A DNA stretch of 19,780 nt from JACMJP01 sp046160675. Its GTDB lineage: Bacteria; Bacteroidota; Bacteroidia; Chitinophagales; BACL12. Where the stretch lies: positions 1 to 19,780 of the forward strand of contig JBJXHH010000237.1 in assembly GCA_046160675.1 (NCBI GenBank), read 5' to 3'. The notes beneath the pieces were generated by a model. The model was not told the DNA's origin. It saw only the letters and a program-made list of their open reading frames with translations, and did not search any database. This document shows, piece after piece, positions 1-7,719 of the stretch. Made by a program: the position numbers and the translations under genes. Every line of letters begins with the position of its first letter. The stretch's first letter is position 1.

Positions 1-147
1 TGGGAGGGTACGATGAGTGATGTTTTATATGATATCAACAGATGCAGGAATATCTCCATTGATGTTCGTTATACCTTATTCATCATTGATAAATATGCAA
101 ATGCGCAGAATATCATGAGTGAACTGAAATTAGTAGAGCAGGAGTAA
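1..147 (+). CDS. C-terminal fragment of an unidentified protein (5' end outside window)
   Basis: The frame is open from the first base to a TAA at 145-147 and encodes 48 residues ending in LKLVEQE. The start lies left of the window. The visible part mixes hydrophobic and charged residues (for example VRYTLFIIDKYANAQNIM), has no membrane segment and looks like a soluble alpha-helical tail. I do not recognise the family. It converges on the SRPBCC gene, leaving only 36 bp between the stops. An internal ATG at 13-15 could start a 44-residue peptide, but the reading frame continues to the window edge, so a truncated larger gene is more likely. That it is coding at all is inferred from the open frame and its position. 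Confidence 0.5.
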   Translation, partial: WEGTMSDVLYDINRCRNISIDVRYTLFIIDKYANAQNIMSELKLVEQE

Positions 148-150
148 AAT

Positions 151-165
151 CCAGAATGTTTCTGG
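151..165. terminator. Weak hairpin between convergent genes
   Basis: CCAGAA (151-156), loop TGT, TTCTGG (160-165) form a perfect 6-bp stem between two convergent stop codons. No clean T run follows directly, so termination activity is uncertain. Confidence 0.25.
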
Positions 166-183
166 TGTTGAAATGTTTTGGTC

Positions 184-621
184 TCAGCTTCTTTCAGCAA
201 AAGCCTTGAAAAGTTCAAGGTATTTCATTGATGTTTTCTTAAATGCCCCCGGCATAAGAAAACCTATCAGTTTCATCATGAAGCCGCTGAACTTAAACTC
301 ATTTTCAATAACCCATTTCGTTTTGTCAGCTGACAGGGCAATGAACCTGTTTGAAACGCTGTTCCACACACCTTTTGCCTCGTAGGTTCCGGAAAACTCA
401 TCCGGCAGATTTCTCACAGTTATTGTTTCTATCATTTCTATTTTTCTTCCATTCATGTCAAACTTTAATTTCGACTTTGCACCTTTTTGCCCGGGTGTTC
501 CGCTAAGTGCTTCAAAACTGATTAAGCCCGGCATCCATTCCTTCATGTTATCAGGGTTGTCAAACAAGGCTACAACAGTTTCTCTTGGTTTGTTGATTTC
601 AATTTCAGAAGTATATTTCAT
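184..621 (-). CDS. SRPBCC (START-like) family protein
   Basis: A 145-residue cytoplasmic protein with no signal peptide or membrane segment. The pattern is that of the SRPBCC/polyketide-cyclase-like fold. It opens with a beta strand leading into a helix (KYTSEIEINKPRETVVALF, residues 2-20), followed by NPDNMKEWMPGL (22-33), the usual region after the first helix. Alternating strands follow, and a long C-terminal helix (about 120-143) would close the hydrophobic pocket. Such proteins bind small hydrophobic ligands or act as cyclases or aromatase-like enzymes. The ligand here cannot be read from sequence. The ATG start at 619-621 fits the expected first strand. It is the last gene of the minus-strand run, 115 bp downstream of the thioesterase. 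The family call is fairly safe; the function is unknown. Confidence 0.8.
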   Translation of the reverse strand: MKYTSEIEINKPRETVVALFDNPDNMKEWMPGLISFEALSGTPGQKGAKSKLKFDMNGRKIEMIETITVRNLPDEFSGTYEAKGVWNSVSNRFIALSADKTKWVIENEFKFSGFMMKLIGFLMPGAFKKTSMKYLELFKAFAERS

Positions 622-736
622 AGTTAATAGTTTTTGATGAAAATAATATTTTAGCGAGTAAAAGTATTTAAAGCTTTTAAATTGAAATGTTAAACTATCT
701 TAACCTGTTCATATAAGCCGCAACTGGCCAGCGCTA

Positions 737-1159
737 TCACCTTTTCTTTATCAGGACAGTTAACCTGCTGATACAAATGAGTTTCTTGTTTTCATCATAG
801 ATATTTATTTCCCAAACATGTAATGTTCCTCCCAGGTGAATAGGTTTACATATACCTTCAACATAACCCTGTGTTGCACTCCGCAGATGATTGGCATTTA
901 TTTCAATACCCAAAGTCATAAAATTTGAATGATCTACTACCATTGCTGATGCAATGCTGCCAAGAGTTTCAGCCAACACACAACTTGCACCTCCATGTAA
1001 AAGTCCATAGGGTTGGCTTGTTCTGTGATCCACCGGTAGTTTTGCTTTAATGTAATCATTACCCACCTCAGTAAACTCCATCCCGATATAATCAGTCATT
1101 GTGCTTTTACTGAGGATAGTCAAATCTTGAAGTTGTAAATTCTTATTAAACCAGATCAA
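737..1159 (-). CDS. PaaI/YdiI-type hotdog-fold acyl-CoA thioesterase
   Basis: A 140-residue single hotdog domain. The hallmark is HGGASCVLAETLGSIAS (residues 55-71): the HGG turn, then the central helix carrying the acidic residue E64, which is the catalytic position in YdiI/PaaI-type thioesterases. GIEINANHLRSATQG (84-98) matches the following strand of the family. These enzymes hydrolyse aryl- or acyl-CoA thioesters as homo-oligomers; the substrate is not predictable here. The start is TTG at 1157-1159. The frame has an upstream stop at 1178-1180 and the first in-frame ATG would be residue 21. I prefer TTG because residues 2-13 (IWFNKNLQLQDL) resemble the normal N-terminus of the family. 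It lies 25 bp after the penicillin-binding protein gene, so the two are probably co-transcribed. Confidence 0.85.
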   Translation of the reverse strand: MIWFNKNLQLQDLTILSKSTMTDYIGMEFTEVGNDYIKAKLPVDHRTSQPYGLLHGGASCVLAETLGSIASAMVVDHSNFMTLGIEINANHLRSATQGYVEGICKPIHLGGTLHVWEINIYDENKKLICISRLTVLIKKR

Positions 1160-1184
1160 ATTTATAAATTGCTTTTTTTACTAA

Positions 1185-3578
1185 TTATTTTTCTGCTCCC
1201 GGTAAATTAAATTCAGGGATTGTATCTTTTTTTAACTTCAAACTATCAGCAAATTTCCGGATATCATACATTACTGCTTCTATAAACCCTAAGGAGTCTC
1301 TTTGAATTGTATTAGCCACCCACAAGGGGCAGTCAATATTTGCAAACGTTGAATCTGATGTGTAAGCAAATGAGCCGTACACATTTTTACTTACACTTTT
1401 ATCTTTCGAAGTTTTTCCCATGAATTTTCCAAAGATAGGTAGAGCAGTGGCTGCGCCTTGTCCGTTCGCTGTACTTTTGAAATGTATTTCAGGTACTTCA
1501 CAACCTACCCAGCCTCCGGCAACTAATCTTGGTGAAAAACCAATGAACCAACCGTCTGTATTATTTTGCGTAGTACCTGTTTTCCCTGCAAGCTGCATAC
1601 CCAGGCCGTATGATCCCCGTAGTCTTGACGCTGTTCCGTTGTTTACAACGCTTTGCATCATATTAATCACATAGTCAGCTGTTTGTTGGCTTAATGCCCT
1701 TGTTTTTTTTGTTTTTGGTGAAGTGTATAAGGTGTCACCATCCGGGCTTTCAATTCTCAGTAATGTTTGCGGAGTTACTGCCATACCTCTATTTGCAATT
1801 GTACTGTAAGCCGTTATCATTTCATACAAGGAAATATCGGCTGACCCTAATGCGATAGAAGGTACGCTTTTCATTTTTGAAGTTACTCCCATTTTTTTTG
1901 CCAGCTCTATTACTTTACTGGGGCCTATTTGAATGATAAGTGATGCAGCAATGGTATTAACTGAATACGTTAAACCGCCTTTGAGGGAATACATGCCCCC
2001 GTAGTTTCCGTCTGAGTTTTCCGGTTGCCAGTTTTGATAATCAGAGTACGTTTTTAATTCATTGGGAATATAACTACAAGGGGTTAGACTATCATACTCC
2101 ATGGCGGCTGCATACACAATGGGTTTGAAAGTTGAACCCACCTGGCGTTTACTTTTTACATGATCGTACTTGTAAAAATTGTGATTGATACCGCCCACCC
2201 ATGCTTTAATATTTCCTGTTGAGGGCTCCATGGCAAGAAAACCTGTTCGCAAATGCCTCAATGAATTTTTTACAGAGTCAACAGGTGGAAGTATGGTGTC
2301 AATGTCACCCTCCCATGAAAATAATTTTACGTTTGTGTCTTTATCAAATGCCTCCATGATCTCTTTCTCATTGAATCCGGCATCCGTCATATTCAGATAC
2401 CTGTCGCTGCGCTTGATAGCTGCACTGACTGCAGATTTACTTTTTCCCCATGGGTCGCTTTTTGACCACTCCCGGTTAAATGTTTTTTGCAGTGTTTTCA
2501 TGTGTTCTTCTACCGCCTCTTCAGCGTATTTCTGCATTTTTGAATTGAGGGTGGTGTAAATTTTTAAACCGTCTGTATAAATGTTATATGCTGAACCATC
2601 TTCTTTTTTCGGGAGCGTTTCTGCGCATAGTTTTTCAAGCTGCGGCCGCAGGTGTTCCCTGAAATAAGCTGCAGGGCCATCACTTTGTGTATCATTGTTA
2701 TAATTTACCGTGAGGGGTATTTGTTTTAATGAATCGTATTGAGTGGCTGTCAGTTTTTCATATGCGAGCATTTGATTAAGTACCACATTTCTTCTTTGTT
2801 GAGATCGTTCCGGATATTTCCTGGGGTTATAAATTGAATTTGCTTTCAGCAAACCTACAAGCACAGCGGCTTCTTCAATTTTCAGATCAGCGGGCTTTTT
2901 ATTAAAAAACCTCAATGCACCTGCTTCTATCCCATAACAATTTTCGCCAAAAGGTACAGTGTTAAAATACAGTGTGAGTATTTCATCCTTACTGTAATAG
3001 CGTTCCAGTTTTCCCGCCACTATCATTTCCCGCATTTTAATGGCCGGCATGCTTAGTGTGTTTTCTGACCTGTCGTATAAATTTTTTGCAAGCTGCTGGC
3101 TAATAGTACTTCCGCCGCCTGCACTTTCATCATTCAGTATGATTGTACGGAAGATCACCCGCAAAAAACTCACAAAATCCACCCCCTTGTGATCATAAAA
3201 TCTGACATCTTCCGTAGAAACAAGTGCATGGATCAAATACTCCGGTAGTTCCTCAAACTTTGCATTGGTTCTGTTTTCTACAAAATATTTTCCAAGCAAG
3301 ATGCCATCTTCACTGTACACTTCACTTGCCGTTGCATTTTTAATTTCTTTTATTGCTGTGTTTGAAGGAATACCTCCCCAGGCTCCGAACAGTAAGGCTA
3401 TGTAAATTAAAAATAGAACTCCCAGGAAAATTCCTAGGCAACGGAAAGCCCACCTTGTTACTTTCACCGGGTGGGGATAGGCTGTTTCCAGTATAAGAAT
3501 ATGCCTGCCGATAATTTTATGATAAGCGGATTTCAATCTGTTTATCGTAGCGGTAAGTGATTCATTTGCTGCAGGCAT
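1185..3578 (-). CDS. Class A penicillin-binding protein (PBP1A-type transglycosylase/transpeptidase)
   Basis: A 797-residue bifunctional peptidoglycan synthase. One N-terminal membrane anchor (about 46-66) leaves the rest in the periplasm. The GT51 glycosyltransferase domain (about 85-255) shows EDVRFYDHKGVD with catalytic E123 and GGSTISQQLAKNLY (155-168). The transpeptidase domain shows all three active-site motifs: GSTFK with S482 and K485, SVN at 539-541 and KTGTT at 666-670. It polymerises lipid II and cross-links peptide stems. Length and domain order are normal for the PBP1A/MrcA family. The start is an ATG at 3576-3578, with a perfect TAnnTTTG element right in front. It is followed by the thioesterase gene and preceded (65 bp) by the FtsE-like ATPase gene. 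No missing residue or frameshift is seen. Confidence 0.95.
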   Translation of the reverse strand: MPAANESLTATINRLKSAYHKIIGRHILILETAYPHPVKVTRWAFRCLGIFLGVLFLIYIALLFGAWGGIPSNTAIKEIKNATASEVYSEDGILLGKYFVENRTNAKFEELPEYLIHALVSTEDVRFYDHKGVDFVSFLRVIFRTIILNDESAGGGSTISQQLAKNLYDRSENTLSMPAIKMREMIVAGKLERYYSKDEILTLYFNTVPFGENCYGIEAGALRFFNKKPADLKIEEAAVLVGLLKANSIYNPRKYPERSQQRRNVVLNQMLAYEKLTATQYDSLKQIPLTVNYNNDTQSDGPAAYFREHLRPQLEKLCAETLPKKEDGSAYNIYTDGLKIYTTLNSKMQKYAEEAVEEHMKTLQKTFNREWSKSDPWGKSKSAVSAAIKRSDRYLNMTDAGFNEKEIMEAFDKDTNVKLFSWEGDIDTILPPVDSVKNSLRHLRTGFLAMEPSTGNIKAWVGGINHNFYKYDHVKSKRQVGSTFKPIVYAAAMEYDSLTPCSYIPNELKTYSDYQNWQPENSDGNYGGMYSLKGGLTYSVNTIAASLIIQIGPSKVIELAKKMGVTSKMKSVPSIALGSADISLYEMITAYSTIANRGMAVTPQTLLRIESPDGDTLYTSPKTKKTRALSQQTADYVINMMQSVVNNGTASRLRGSYGLGMQLAGKTGTTQNNTDGWFIGFSPRLVAGGWVGCEVPEIHFKSTANGQGAATALPIFGKFMGKTSKDKSVSKNVYGSFAYTSDSTFANIDCPLWVANTIQRDSLGFIEAVMYDIRKFADSLKLKKDTIPEFNLPGAEK

Positions 3579-3582
3579 GTTG

Positions 3583-3590
3583 CAAATTTA
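3583..3590 (-). promoter_or_regulatory. Candidate -7 element of the PBP gene
   Basis: The minus strand reads TAAATTTG, a full match to TAnnTTTG. It sits only about 5 bp from the ATG, so transcription from it would give an almost leaderless mRNA. No TTTG is seen at the -33 position. Moderate to weak support. Confidence 0.3.
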
Positions 3591-3643
3591 GAAAGGGTTT
3601 TGATAAACCTTGGCTTTAACGAAATTCAGAAATGCACAAAGTT

Positions 3644-4333
3644 TTACAGGATCGCCGAGGCTGCTTCCATGCTTACCTTCCCGCCTGCACAGCGCATAAT
3701 ATGAGAAGGAAATTTTTTAAGGATATCATAGTTGTGTGTGGCCATCAGGATTGCCGTTTTAAATTCCGAGTTCAAGTGCCGCAACAGTTGCATAATATCA
3801 TCTGAAGTTTCAGGGTCGAGGTTACCCGTAGGTTCATCTGCAAGAATTATCACCGGGTCATTGATGATTGCTCTAGCGACAACAACCCGCTGTTGTTCGC
3901 CTCCGCTTAATTCATAAGGCATCTTGAAACCTTTATTCTGCAATCCAACCCTGCGTAAAGCTTCATCGGCTTTTACTTTTATCAATGCTTTATCCATTGT
4001 GCCAGTGGCCCGTAATACAAAGGCAAGGTTTTCCTCCACCGATCTGTCCATCAGCAGTTGAAAGTCCTGGAACACGATGCCAAGCTTGCGGCGCAGGTAA
4101 GGAATGTTTTTCCATGTTGCCCCCTGGAGTGAAAATCCCGCCACTGTTGCGGTGCCGCTTCGTAATGGCAGGTCGCCGTATATGGTTTTGAGCAAAGAAG
4201 ATTTTCCGCTGCCGGTTTTTCCGATGAGATAAATGAATTCGCCGTACTGAATTTCAAAAGTCACATCTCCGAGAACAAGAGTTTTGCCCTGGTAAATTTG
4301 TACGTCCTGAAAATTGATAACTGCGCCTTCCAT
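3644..4333 (-). CDS. FtsE-like ABC transporter ATP-binding protein
   Basis: A 229-residue single nucleotide-binding domain with every ABC motif: Walker A GKTGSGKSS (38-46), Q-loop VFQDFQLL (87-94), signature LSGGEQQR (142-149), Walker B with ADEPTGNLD (165-173) and the switch histidine H200 in MATHNYDIL. Sequence style and length match the FtsE/LolD branch. FtsE partners the membrane protein FtsX to control cell-wall hydrolases at division. No ftsX or other permease gene is adjacent, so the partner must be encoded elsewhere and a LolD/MacB-like role is not excluded. I place the start at the ATG (4331-4333) rather than the TTG directly before it. It lies upstream of the PBP gene on the same strand, which suits a role in envelope growth. 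Confidence 0.8.
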   Translation of the reverse strand: MEGAVINFQDVQIYQGKTLVLGDVTFEIQYGEFIYLIGKTGSGKSSLLKTIYGDLPLRSGTATVAGFSLQGATWKNIPYLRRKLGIVFQDFQLLMDRSVEENLAFVLRATGTMDKALIKVKADEALRRVGLQNKGFKMPYELSGGEQQRVVVARAIINDPVIILADEPTGNLDPETSDDIMQLLRHLNSEFKTAILMATHNYDILKKFPSHIMRCAGGKVSMEAASAIL

Positions 4334-4463
4334 CAATAATTTGAATTGTAAAATTACTGTTACCCGGTAGGAAGTAAAATCATGTTATACACAAATAGAT
4401 GTGCCCTTTTGGTATAGAATGATTGCTGCAGGAATAACAGAAATGAGAAAAAGGAATTGGAAA

Positions 4464-4628
4464 TTATTTCTTCTTTGCAGCTTTTTCACTTTTGCTGCTG
4501 CGCTTAATATCTGAGCCGTGCGCTTTTTTGTACGTTTGAATGTCAACAAACCGGCCCTTTGAATCTCTTACAGCATATAATTTAGTTCCTGCTTTACTGC
4601 GATGGGTTGTTCTGGTACGTTTTGCCAT
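4464..4628 (-). CDS. Small, highly basic conserved-type protein (54 aa), function unknown
   Basis: The product begins MAKRTRTTHRSKAGTKLYAV and ends in a lysine-rich tail (SSKSEKAAKKK). Roughly a third of its residues are Lys or Arg, which suggests nucleic-acid or ribosome binding. The centre (KLYAVRDSKGRFVDIQTYKK) has a beta-hairpin-like look. I recall similar short proteins annotated as hypothetical in Bacteroidota genomes, but cannot check this here. The ATG at 4626-4628 is preferred over an in-frame TTG six codons upstream. The chosen ATG lies 15 bp after a perfect TAnnTTTG element that would overlap the TTG start, which supports the shorter form. It stands alone, with 130 bp before the FtsE-like gene and 59 bp after the hydrolase gene. 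Confidence 0.7.
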   Translation of the reverse strand: MAKRTRTTHRSKAGTKLYAVRDSKGRFVDIQTYKKAHGSDIKRSSKSEKAAKKK

Positions 4629-4643
4629 ACTGTAGGTTTTAGT

Positions 4644-4674
4644 CAAATGTAGGGGGTTTTTAATAAAGGATAAA
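4644..4674 (-). promoter_or_regulatory. Candidate promoter of the small basic protein gene
   Basis: The minus strand carries TACATTTG (4644-4651), a perfect TAnnTTTG -7 element. A TTTA at 4671-4674, 19 bp away, could serve as an imperfect -33 element. The element lies 15 bp before the ATG at 4628. Confidence 0.45.
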
Positions 4675-4687
4675 AAAATTATAAAAA

Positions 4688-5410
4688 TTATTTTGCAAGT
4701 TCCGTATTGATGATCTCAGAGACGCTGCCTGCATGTATCAGCGTCATCATGTGTGAGCCGCCCTCAATGATATGATCAGCTTGTATATTTTCTACCGGCA
4801 AGGTATTATCTGCTGAGCCATGTATTTGTATGATGGTTATATTATTGTTCTCTTCTTCCGTTCGTTTCCAGTTTACCAGCATGGCTGTAGCCCGCTTCAT
4901 AAACAGCGCATCTTTTTGTTTTATCATTGCATTGCAGGTAACTTTTTCTGCCTTGCGTTCCGGTTCATACAGCGGTTGCAACAGGAAAGTAGAATACTTG
5001 AACATCCATGCAGGCAGGGTTTTATGCAGGTTATGTTTTGCATAAAAAGCATATTGCCCCGGCACTTGATCTGATGAACTGACGCTGGAAAGCAGGAACA
5101 CTTTTTCAGGATGGATGTACTCCGTCATCTCCACTGCAATTATGCCTCCCAGTGAAACTCCGATAATGGCAAAGGCTTCTGTTGTATCCACCTTCTCAGC
5201 CATGGGCCCTGCATACCTTTCAATGGTTTCATTTTCTAAAGGAAGAGAGTAGGGGAGATAGATGATGTTATACTGTGTATCAATGCTGAGATTTTTAAAG
5301 ATCCTTTCATCTGAGCCGAGGCCGGAGAGGAGGTAGATGGTTGAAATTTTCTGCTGGGCGAAAAGGGAGAAATGCAGAAAGAACAGGCTGATGAATGCTA
5401 TTGATTTCAT
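4688..5410 (-). CDS. Exported alpha/beta-hydrolase fold protein
   Basis: A 240-residue protein with a clear signal peptide (about 1-19; cleavage probably near FAQQ), so it acts in the periplasm or beyond. The mature part has the alpha/beta hydrolase core. The nucleophile elbow is GVSLGG with S86. The acid is probably D201 in HGSADNTLP, and the catalytic histidine is H220 in EGGSHMM. The region after the first strand (LLSGLGSDERIF, 27-38) resembles the oxyanion-hole loop. The substrate cannot be predicted; esterase, lipase or acyl-transfer activity are all possible. The ATG at 5408-5410 fits the signal peptide. It lies 48 bp downstream of prfC on the same strand, with no terminator seen between them, so partial co-transcription is possible. 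There is no T9SS sorting domain. Confidence 0.8.
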   Translation of the reverse strand: MKSIAFISLFFLHFSLFAQQKISTIYLLSGLGSDERIFKNLSIDTQYNIIYLPYSLPLENETIERYAGPMAEKVDTTEAFAIIGVSLGGIIAVEMTEYIHPEKVFLLSSVSSSDQVPGQYAFYAKHNLHKTLPAWMFKYSTFLLQPLYEPERKAEKVTCNAMIKQKDALFMKRATAMLVNWKRTEEENNNITIIQIHGSADNTLPVENIQADHIIEGGSHMMTLIHAGSVSEIINTELAK

Positions 5411-5458
5411 AAAAATTGATAACTAAAAGTAAAACAGACTATTTTATTGCGAAAATAC

Positions 5459-7075
5459 TTAAACTGATACTCCCGTCTTAAACTCACTGGTAGTATGAAA
5501 GGTGAGAAGAGGGTTATTTTCCCTGGCTACATTCAGCGCCCAGTTTGTTTCGGCCATGTACACAGGGTTATTATCTTTATCGAAGTAAATGAAATCGCCC
5601 TTCAGCCGCAAGAATTCATCTAATTGTTTTTTCTGTACAGGATCTTTTGCATCATCGATCGTTATCCAGCAGGCTTTGTGCATGCTGATATTTTGAAAGC
5701 GGCATTTTGCGCCGTACTCATTTTCCAAACGGTACTGAATTACTTCAAATTGTAATTCGCCCACGGTGCCTACTACTTTTTTGTGTCCGACATTATGAAT
5801 GAATAACTGTGCAACGCCTTCGTCAGTCAGTTGTTCAATGCCTTTATCCAGTTGTTTTGTTTTCATCGGGTCAAGGTTGATGAGTTCCTTAAATATTTCA
5901 GGAGAAAAACTCGGGACGCCTTTGAATAAAATATCTTCCCCTTCAGTTAATGTATCGCCTATTTTGAAGTTCCCCGTGTCATATAAGCCGATTACATCAC
6001 CCGGGTATGCTTCATCAATTACATCTTTACTGGAAGCCATGAAAGAGTAGGGGTTATTGAACCGCAGGTTTTTATCGAGGCGCACATGATGATAAAAACT
6101 GTTTCTCTCAAATGTTCCACTGCATACTCTCAGAAAGGCTATCCTGTCCCTGTGCCTTGGGTCTATGTTTGCATGAATTTTAAAAACGAAGCCTGAAAAT
6201 TTTTTTTCTTCGGGCAATACTTCCCGTTTATCCGTTTCCCTTTTTTGCGGAATGGGGGCGATGTGAATGAATGTTTCCAGCAATTCCTGTACACCGAAAT
6301 TATTGATGGCGCTGCCGAAAAAAACCGGCGCAACATCTGCACTTAAATATTTTTCTGCATTAAACTTGTCGTACACACCTTCTATCACTTCAACATCTGT
6401 TCTCAGTTGTTTTGCATCTCTTTCACCAACCTGTTCATCCAGGGTTTTATCAGCAATGTTTTCAATCGTTATCACATCATCTTCCACCCGCTGCGAACCC
6501 GGCCTGAATAAGTTTAATTTTTTATGATACAAAGAATACACTCCCTTAAAATAGGTACCTGTGTTTATCGGCCAGCTCAGTGGGCGAACTTTTATACTGA
6601 GTTTACTTTCCAGTTCATCCAGCAGGTCAAAAGGATCTTTTCCATCCCTGTCCATCTTGTTTATGAAAATGATCACAGGTGTTTTGCGCATGCGGCAAAC
6701 ATGCATTAACCTTTCCGTTTGTTCTTCAACTCCTTTTACACAATCTATCACAAGAATTACACTGTCTACCGCAGTTAATGTTCTGTAAGTATCTTCCGCA
6801 AAGTCTTTATGGCCGGGCGTATCCAGCAGGTTCACTTGTATGCCTTCATACTCGAAAGTCATTACAGATGTCGCCACCGAAATTCCCCGTTGCCGCTCAA
6901 TATCCATGAAGTCGCTGGTGGCGGATTTTTTTATCTTATTGCTTTTTACAGCGCCGGCAACCTGTATTGCCCCGCCGTAGAGAAGAAATTTTTCCGTTAA
7001 AGTAGTTTTTCCGGCATCCGGGTGACTGATGATGGCAAATGTTCTGCGCCTCTGTATCTCTGTTTGTAAACTCAT
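5459..7075 (-). CDS. prfC: Peptide chain release factor 3 (RF3), GTPase
   Basis: A 538-residue translational GTPase of normal RF3 length. The G domain shows G1 SHPDAGKTT (17-25), the switch region RGISVATSVM (63-72), G3 DTPGHKDF (85-92) and G4 NKMD (139-142). RF3-style features follow, including KFSGFVFKI at the start of domain II and a C-terminal domain ending near NPLLTFHTTSEF. RF3 uses GTP to remove RF1 or RF2 from ribosomes after peptide release. The ATG at 7073-7075 gives the expected N-terminus. It follows the Coq4-motif gene by 18 bp, but a perfect TAnnTTTG element (7084-7091) suggests its own promoter, with a very short leader. Confidence 0.95.
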   Translation of the reverse strand: MSLQTEIQRRRTFAIISHPDAGKTTLTEKFLLYGGAIQVAGAVKSNKIKKSATSDFMDIERQRGISVATSVMTFEYEGIQVNLLDTPGHKDFAEDTYRTLTAVDSVILVIDCVKGVEEQTERLMHVCRMRKTPVIIFINKMDRDGKDPFDLLDELESKLSIKVRPLSWPINTGTYFKGVYSLYHKKLNLFRPGSQRVEDDVITIENIADKTLDEQVGERDAKQLRTDVEVIEGVYDKFNAEKYLSADVAPVFFGSAINNFGVQELLETFIHIAPIPQKRETDKREVLPEEKKFSGFVFKIHANIDPRHRDRIAFLRVCSGTFERNSFYHHVRLDKNLRFNNPYSFMASSKDVIDEAYPGDVIGLYDTGNFKIGDTLTEGEDILFKGVPSFSPEIFKELINLDPMKTKQLDKGIEQLTDEGVAQLFIHNVGHKKVVGTVGELQFEVIQYRLENEYGAKCRFQNISMHKACWITIDDAKDPVQKKQLDEFLRLKGDFIYFDKDNNPVYMAETNWALNVARENNPLLTFHTTSEFKTGVSV

Positions 7076-7083
7076 AAAGTGCG

Positions 7084-7091
7084 CAAAGATA
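7084..7091 (-). promoter_or_regulatory. Candidate -7 element of prfC
   Basis: The minus strand reads TATCTTTG, a full match to TAnnTTTG, 8 bp before the prfC ATG. It lies between the prfC start and the 3' end of the upstream gene. No good -33 TTTG is seen. Confidence 0.4.
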
Positions 7092-7093
7092 AC

Positions 7094-7699
7094 TCAGTCG
7101 GTTGAACCCTTTTTCCCAACAAAAGCTACCAATGTAGTTACGAGTATGATGGGTATAAGCAGGATGGCGGTTAGTTGAAGAAAAATTCCACAAATGATGA
7201 TAAAAGTAAAATGCAAAACGTCACCTGCAGTTACTCTTGTTTGCTGGTAGCTATCTAATAATAAATGCTTTCGGATGTCAGCGATCTTTACATCAAGCCA
7301 GTATGCTTCAATCCGGGTATCATGATATAGATTTTTTGTACGCCTCCCTTTCCTGAATTCCCTGAAAACGCCTTTCAAATTGATAACCAGCCCTAGCATG
7401 AATCCGAACATGTTTATGTAAAACGCAGCCCAGTACTTTTTACAGCCTGATGCGATTTCCCATGTTGCAATTTCAGTTTCTCCAAGCAGTAAACTTTCAT
7501 AACCTGTTACTAAATGATGGATGTCATGTTTTAAAACTGCCTTTCGTCTCGCATCAAAGTTGGGGATGTAGATATAAAATGATTTTGTCATTTCAACCTT
7601 CACAAATGCGCTACTTTGCCCGCCGTCCTCACCTAACTGATATTGTTTGTAAAAGCCTGGCAGGAGTTCCCTGGGAGTAGAATTGCCGGTTTCTTTCAT
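7094..7699 (-). CDS. Membrane protein with a Coq4-type HDxxHx11E motif
   Basis: A 201-residue protein. Residues 58-74 contain H58-D59-x-x-H62, then exactly eleven residues and E74, the HDxxHx11E zinc-ligand pattern of the Coq4 family. The surrounding text is KHDIHHLVTGYESLLLGE. Unlike canonical Coq4, it has likely membrane segments: one at about 89-108 and a long C-terminal hydrophobic stretch (about 163-193). Coq4 supports ubiquinone assembly and decarboxylation, but Bacteroidota normally make menaquinone, so the substrate here is probably different; this is inference from one motif. Distant-homologue status is plausible, not proven. The gene lies 20 bp after the retropepsin-like gene and 18 bp before prfC, with its own candidate -7 element. 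Confidence 0.6.
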   Translation of the reverse strand: MKETGNSTPRELLPGFYKQYQLGEDGGQSSAFVKVEMTKSFYIYIPNFDARRKAVLKHDIHHLVTGYESLLLGETEIATWEIASGCKKYWAAFYINMFGFMLGLVINLKGVFREFRKGRRTKNLYHDTRIEAYWLDVKIADIRKHLLLDSYQQTRVTAGDVLHFTFIIICGIFLQLTAILLIPIILVTTLVAFVGKKGSTD

Positions 7700-7707
7700 T
7701 CTGAAAG

Positions 7708-7715
7708 CAAAGATA
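7708..7715 (-). promoter_or_regulatory. Candidate -7 element of the Coq4-motif gene
   Basis: The minus strand reads TATCTTTG, a full TAnnTTTG match, 8 bp before the ATG at 7699. The spacing is the same as in front of prfC. No -33 TTTG is evident. Confidence 0.4.
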
Positions 7716-7719
7716 GATT

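Noticed and set aside
679..693. Self-complementary TTTAAA repeats between the SRPBCC and thioesterase genes
   Set aside because: All stem pairs are A-T and there is no defined T tail; expected by chance in AT-rich spacer DNA.
2185..2559. A 124-codon open frame on + inside the PBP gene
   Set aside because: The opposite strand encodes the conserved PBP with all catalytic motifs; no separate family features are seen.
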